Assembly: GCA_009926295.1 (NCBI GenBank)
Contig: RFPF01000067.1
Span: 1 to 13,260 of the forward strand
From: Planctomycetia bacterium
GTDB taxonomy: Bacteria; Planctomycetota; Planctomycetia; Pirellulales; UBA1268
Direction: 5' to 3'
DNA: 13,260 nucleotides
In this document: positions 11,555 to 13,260 of the stretch, in pieces
Layout: the number at the start of each line of letters is the position of its first letter
Numbering within the stretch: the stretch's first letter is position 1
Position numbers and translations under genes: made by a program
The notes under the pieces: model-generated
What the model saw: only the letters and a program-made list of their open reading frames with translations
What the model was told of the DNA's origin: nothing
The model's database searches: none

Positions 11555-13260
11555 TAGGCGCCGCGATCCTCGAGGTGGATGAGGACGAGCGCGAGGTCAC
11601 GCGGCCCGCCTGCTCGAGCGTGCGCGGCCGCACCCGGTCGAGCTTCTCGCGGGCCTCGGCCCGCAGGTGTCGCACGGTGGTGTAGTCGAGTCCCTCGGGA
11701 ATCACCCGCTCCCCCTGGCGGCGCCGCCGCTCGATCTGGTCTCGCTCGAGCGCGAGATAGCCGGCGTAGCGGATGTCGGAGGCGACCTGGGCAGCCACCT
11801 CGCGCGACACGGCGGCCAGTTCGGGCATCGCGGCCACCGCCTCCGCCCAGCCGAACTCCGGTCGCTTGAGCAGTTCCGCGAGCGCCACGCCTCCCACCCG
11901 CCCCGCCGCGAGCGTCGCCCGCGTGGCCTCGATCTCCGCCGTCTTGGCGGCGAGCCGCTCCACCCGCTCCGGCTCGGCGAGGCCTAGGCGGGCGGCCAGC
12001 GGCGTGAGCCGCCGGTCGGCGTTGTCGTGCCGCAGCGCGAGCCGGTGCTCGGCGCGGCTTGTGAACATCCGGTAGGGCTCGTCCACCCCCTTCGTCACGA
12101 GGTCGTCGATGAGCACGCCGACATACGAATCGTCGCGGCCGAGCAGCATCGGTCCGCGGCCCGCGGCGGCGAGCGCGGCATTCGCCCCGGCGACGATGCC
12201 CTGCGCCGCGGCCTCCTCGTAGCCGGTCGTGCCGTTGATCTGCCCGGCACAAAAAAGGCCCGCCACCCGCTTGCTCTCGAGCGAGACCGTGAGCTGGTCC
12301 GGCGGGCAATAGTCGTATTCGACGGCGTAGCCGTAGCGCATCACCTGCGCCCGTTCGAGCCCCGGCACGAGCCGGATCATCGCGTCCTGCACGTCGCGCG
12401 GCAGGCTCGTGGAGATCCCGTTGACGTAGATCTCCTGCGTCCGGCGTCCCTCCGGCTCGAGGAACAATTGATGGCTCTCCTTGTCGGCGAACCGCACCAC
12501 CTTGTCCTCGATGCTCGGGCAGTACCGCGGCCCGCGCGAGCCGATCTGGCCCGTGTACATCGGCGCGCGGTGGAGGTTGGCCCGGATCAGGTCGTGGATC
12601 GCCGCCGTCGTGCGGGTGATCCAGCACGGCAGCTGCTCCTGCAGGATCGCGTCGGTGAGGAACGAAAACGGCTGCGGCTCGGCGTCGCCCGGCTGGACGT
12701 CGAGCCGTGAAAAGTCGATCGACCGCGCGAGCAGCCGGCAGGGAGTGCCCGTCTTGAAGCGGTCGATCCGGATGCCCGCGCGGTCGAGCGCGCGGCTGAC
12801 GCCCGCCGTCGTGCCCTCCCCTGCCCGTCCGCCGGGCGTCTGCGCCTCGCCGGTGTGCATCACCGCCTGGAGAAACGTGCCGGTCGTGAGCACGACCGCC
12901 GCCGCCCGATACTCGGCGTCGCCCCGCACCCGTGCGCCCGTCACGCGGCACGCCGCCCGGCCCGGGCCGCCATCGGCGACGGGCTCCACGATCAGGTCCT
13001 CGACGGTCTCCTGCCGCAGCTCGAGGCCGGCGGTCTCCTCGACGATCCGCTTCACCTCCAGCTGGTAGAGCCGCTTGTCGGCCTGGGCCCGTGGCCCGTG
13101 CATCGCCGGCCCCTTCGAGCGGTTGAGCACGCGGAACTGGATGCCCGTCACGTCGATCGCCCGCCCCATCACGCCTCCGAGCGCATCGACCTCGCGCACG
13201 AGTTGCGCCTTGCCGACGCCACCGATCGCGGGGTTGCAGCTCATCTGGCCGACGGTGTCG
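11554..13260 (-). pseudogene. mnmG: mnmG (tRNA uridine-5-carboxymethylaminomethyl enzyme), C-terminal frameshift, 5' end outside window
   Basis: MnmG (GidA) is an FAD enzyme that, with MnmE, modifies U34 of certain tRNAs. From 13259 downward the frame gives DTVGQMSCNPAIGGVGKAQL, which begins near residue 40 of E. coli MnmG. Hallmarks follow: GIQFRVLNRSKGPAMHGPRA, LTTGTFL, RFKTGTPCRL, GPRYCPSIEDKVVRFADK, EIYVNGISTSLP, FCAGQINGTTGYEEAAAQG, EPYRMFTSRAEHRLALRHDN. Near the end, EKLDRVRPRTLEQAGRV stays in this frame to codon 11600-11598. The expected next residues (about SGVTPA) are missing, and the canonical terminus DLALVLIHLEDRGA plus stop (11554-11556) continues in another frame. This equals a loss of about 19 nt. 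All catalytic regions are intact, so the protein may still work; pseudogene here means frame-disrupted. A sequencing or assembly error is an alternative. Confidence 0.85.

Noticed and set aside
11554..12951. 465-codon reverse-strand ORF as a gene of its own
   Set aside because: Most of it is a shifted frame of mnmG; only its last 14 residues look real, being the displaced MnmG C-terminus.

Overview
The window is high-GC bacterial DNA that most resembles a planctomycete (Pirellulales-like). The main reason is the reverse-strand gene at 593-2389, which encodes a BBP7-type outer-membrane beta-barrel protein, a family first catalogued in Rhodopirellula. The PQQ-propeller protein with an N-terminal DW..FLGP motif and the GT4 glycosyltransferase opening with an ITAGAGG..CGSCLHDN motif fit the same group. 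The assignment rests on remembered family knowledge, not on a search.

Layout, left to right. 1-417 (+) is the 3' part of a hot-dog thioesterase. It converges on the BBP7 gene (593-2389, -) across a spacer holding a 49-bp perfect direct repeat and GGA-loop hairpins. A divergent promoter region with a 14-bp palindrome separates BBP7 from a secreted TraB/GumN (TIKI-like) protein (2596-3522, +). That gene converges on a sugar-phosphate-isomerase-like TIM barrel (3564-4385, -), which follows a secreted PQQ-type beta-propeller (4559-5923, -). Then come arfB ribosome rescue factor (5991-6419, +), a UVR-motif protein (6497-7270, +) and a small unknown protein with a structured leader (7498-7776, +). 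A strongly foldable intergenic stretch (about 7785-8040) is the best candidate for an undescribed or uncatalogued element; it looks like a structured RNA, possibly a stand-alone HEARO/omega-RNA. It is followed by a class III-like PPK2 polyphosphate:nucleotide phosphotransferase (8067-8864, +) and an M24 metallopeptidase (8899-10011, +). The latter converges, with 23 bp between stop codons, on a GT4 glycosyltransferase (10035-11330, -). The right edge is mnmG (11554-13260, -), truncated by the window.

The genes do not form one pathway; they look like core-genome housekeeping and cell-envelope genes in short units. ppk2 and the M24 gene may be co-transcribed, as may mnmG and the glycosyltransferase. 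Three convergent junctions carry short palindromes beginning at or just after the stop codon, probably bidirectional terminators.

Notable oddities: mnmG has an apparent C-terminal frameshift/deletion (about 11596-11600) that puts it in one open frame with the downstream glycosyltransferase. The isomerase-like protein lacks two canonical metal ligands. ppk2 appears to have an almost leaderless promoter.
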